Shown here: one piece after another, positions 5,662 through 6,397 of the stretch
Layout: each line of letters opens with the position of its first letter
Position numbering within the stretch: the stretch's first letter is position 1
From: Chlamydiia bacterium
Lineage (GTDB): Bacteria > Chlamydiota > Chlamydiia > Chlamydiales > JAAZZY01
DNA: 6,397 bases
Direction: 5' to 3'
Assembly: GCA_014239035.1 (NCBI GenBank)
Contig: JAAZZY010000089.1
Location: forward strand, 1-6,397
Translations under genes and position numbers: made by a program
Notes under the pieces: generated by a model
Database searches by the model: none
What the model was told of the DNA's origin: nothing
What the model saw: the letters and a program-made list of their open reading frames with translations, nothing else

Positions 5662-6289
5662 GCTTCTCATCTTTTTACTCTTTTTCCCCTGCCTTCTTTT
5701 TTCAGACTTTCCCATTATCAGTGAAGGCACAACTGAAATAGCGTACCTTGATAAGGAGAACAAAGAGCAGCAACATATTACATGCTATGAAAAAGTTGAG
5801 CTTGATTTCAACTTCAACTACCTGCAATGCCTAAGCCATGGCCATGACCTTAAAAAGCAGATTCATTTCCATGATGAGCTCCATGACCTCTACTCAGATC
5901 AGCTCAGAGCAACCTACACCCATAAAGATGGAGAGCTTGCACTTGATCAGCTTCGAATTTATGGCAATGTGTGCCTCATTCAAAAGGAAGAGCCTGATCA
6001 AATTATCGCTTTTGACGACCTTCAATATGCCCTAGCTGATCAACTGGACTATGACTATAAGAATGAAGAAATCACACTGCGTGCAAAACAAGGCTCTAGT
6101 GTGCTATATTACGACCAGGTCAACAATTACCGTATTTCAGCCCCCGAGGTCCTGCTTGGTCGCAGCGAAGAGACGGGGAAACCCAAGGTTGATGGCAAGG
6201 GCAAGGTTAAGTTTGTATTTGATGAGGAAGAGATAGACAAATTTAAAACCCATTTTTTTGGAAAAGGCAAGGATTTTGGACATGAATAG
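5654..6289 (+). CDS. lptA: LptA/OstA-like periplasmic lipopolysaccharide transport protein
   Basis: The 211-residue product starts with a clear signal peptide (MNKLLIFLLFFPCLLFS, cleavage near residues 17-20). The body shows the repeated short strands of the OstA/LptA beta-jellyroll: a segment with LYSDQLRATY, then LDQLRIYGNVCLIQ, FDDLQYAL, EEITLRA, GSSVLYYD, YRISAPEVLL and VDGKGKVKFVFDEEE. LptA monomers stack into a periplasmic bridge carrying lipopolysaccharide from LptC to LptD. The frame is open back to an ATG at 5591, but that start would bury the signal peptide behind 21 residues. ATG 5654 has GAGAGG just upstream (5644-5649), places the signal peptide at the terminus, and repeats the 8-base overlap seen at the neighbouring junctions. 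The stop is TAG, followed two codons later by an in-frame TGA (6293-6295). The C-terminus (KFKTHFFGKGKDFGHE) is charged. Function is inferred from fold-like pattern and synteny. Confidence 0.75.
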   Translation: MNKLLIFLLFFPCLLFSDFPIISEGTTEIAYLDKENKEQQHITCYEKVELDFNFNYLQCLSHGHDLKKQIHFHDELHDLYSDQLRATYTHKDGELALDQLRIYGNVCLIQKEEPDQIIAFDDLQYALADQLDYDYKNEEITLRAKQGSSVLYYDQVNNYRISAPEVLLGRSEETGKPKVDGKGKVKFVFDEEEIDKFKTHFFGKGKDFGHE

Positions 6290-6397
6290 CAGTGATTTTT
6301 TCTTCGAAGTAAAGGGTCTTATGAAGAAATACGGCTCTAAGAAAGTGGTCAATGACCTCAGTTTTGGCATCCATGAAGGATAGGTTTTAGGCCTTCT
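6282..6397 (+). CDS. lptB: LptB ABC-transporter ATPase, N-terminal start, interrupted by in-frame TAG and cut by window end
   Basis: LptB is the cytoplasmic ATPase that powers extraction of lipopolysaccharide from the inner membrane with LptF/LptG. The frame from ATG 6282 reads MNSSDFFFEVKGLMKKYG, then KKVVNDLSFGIHEG, a TAG stop at 6381-6383, then VLGL to the window end. This is the standard LptB opening (xVxxLxKxYGxxxVVxxxSFxxxxGEVxGLLGPNGAGKTT), with the TAG replacing the conserved Glu after Gly33; one G-to-T change in GAG explains it. Both sides are in the same frame, so there is no frameshift. AAGGA (6269-6273) lies 8 bases before the ATG, and the ATG overlaps the lptA stop by 8 bases. 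The Walker A motif would lie just beyond the window. Since lptB is essential where lipopolysaccharide is essential, and the TAG is 14 bases from the sequence end, an end-of-sequence error seems likelier than a real pseudogene. Confidence 0.85.

Noticed and set aside
1..6397. CRISPR arrays, insertion sequences, prophage or attachment site at the tRNA
   Set aside because: No regularly spaced repeats, transposase or integrase sequence, or duplicated tRNA 3' end was found; gene content is ordinary chromosomal.

Overview
The window is AT-rich bacterial DNA from a Gram-negative organism that makes Kdo-containing lipopolysaccharide. The order kdsA, membrane-anchored LptC-like protein, LptA-like protein, lptB recalls the kdsA-CT654-CT653 neighbourhood of Chlamydia as I remember it. 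Together with a cysteine-type (metal-dependent) KdsA and a folate gene, this suggests the phylum Chlamydiota, perhaps an environmental (Parachlamydia-like) lineage. That assignment is inference; no rRNA or other diagnostic marker is present.

Left part (1-967, minus strand): the N-terminal part of an unrecognised secreted protein, starting at a GTG and running off the left edge, lies downstream of folK (HPPK, folate biosynthesis). Both are read leftward and are probably co-transcribed. A 104-base divergent region (968-1071) separates folK from a rightward tRNA-Arg(UCU) with a clear sigma70-type promoter.

Middle (1072-3804, plus strand): the tRNA is followed after 25 bases by an 877-codon gene. 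Its product keeps every recognisable metal-binding motif of the DHH/DHHA2 (family II inorganic pyrophosphatase) superfamily, but is nearly three times the usual length. Most of the extra sequence is a large insert between motifs I and II plus an N-terminal extension. Its stop codon directly abuts the stop codon of a convergent gene for a KhpA-type single-KH RNA-binding protein (3805-4059, minus strand).

Right part (4060-6397): the 146-base khpA-kdsA region carries two opposing promoters that appear to share one palindromic -10 element. Rightward from it runs a tight lipopolysaccharide operon: kdsA (Kdo-8-phosphate synthase), an LptC-like protein, an LptA-like periplasmic protein, and the start of lptB. 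All three gene junctions overlap by exactly 8 bases (pattern ATGNNTAR), so the set is probably translationally coupled. It links the making of the Kdo precursor to lipopolysaccharide transport. The lptB start carries an in-frame TAG exactly where the family has a conserved Glu before the Walker A region. It lies 14 bases from the end of the window, so a sequence-end error is the first explanation to exclude.

I saw no mobile element, CRISPR array, rRNA or convincing intrinsic terminator. The most unusual items are the oversized DHH/DHHA2 protein, the broken lptB reading frame, the overlapping divergent promoters and the repeated 8-base overlaps.
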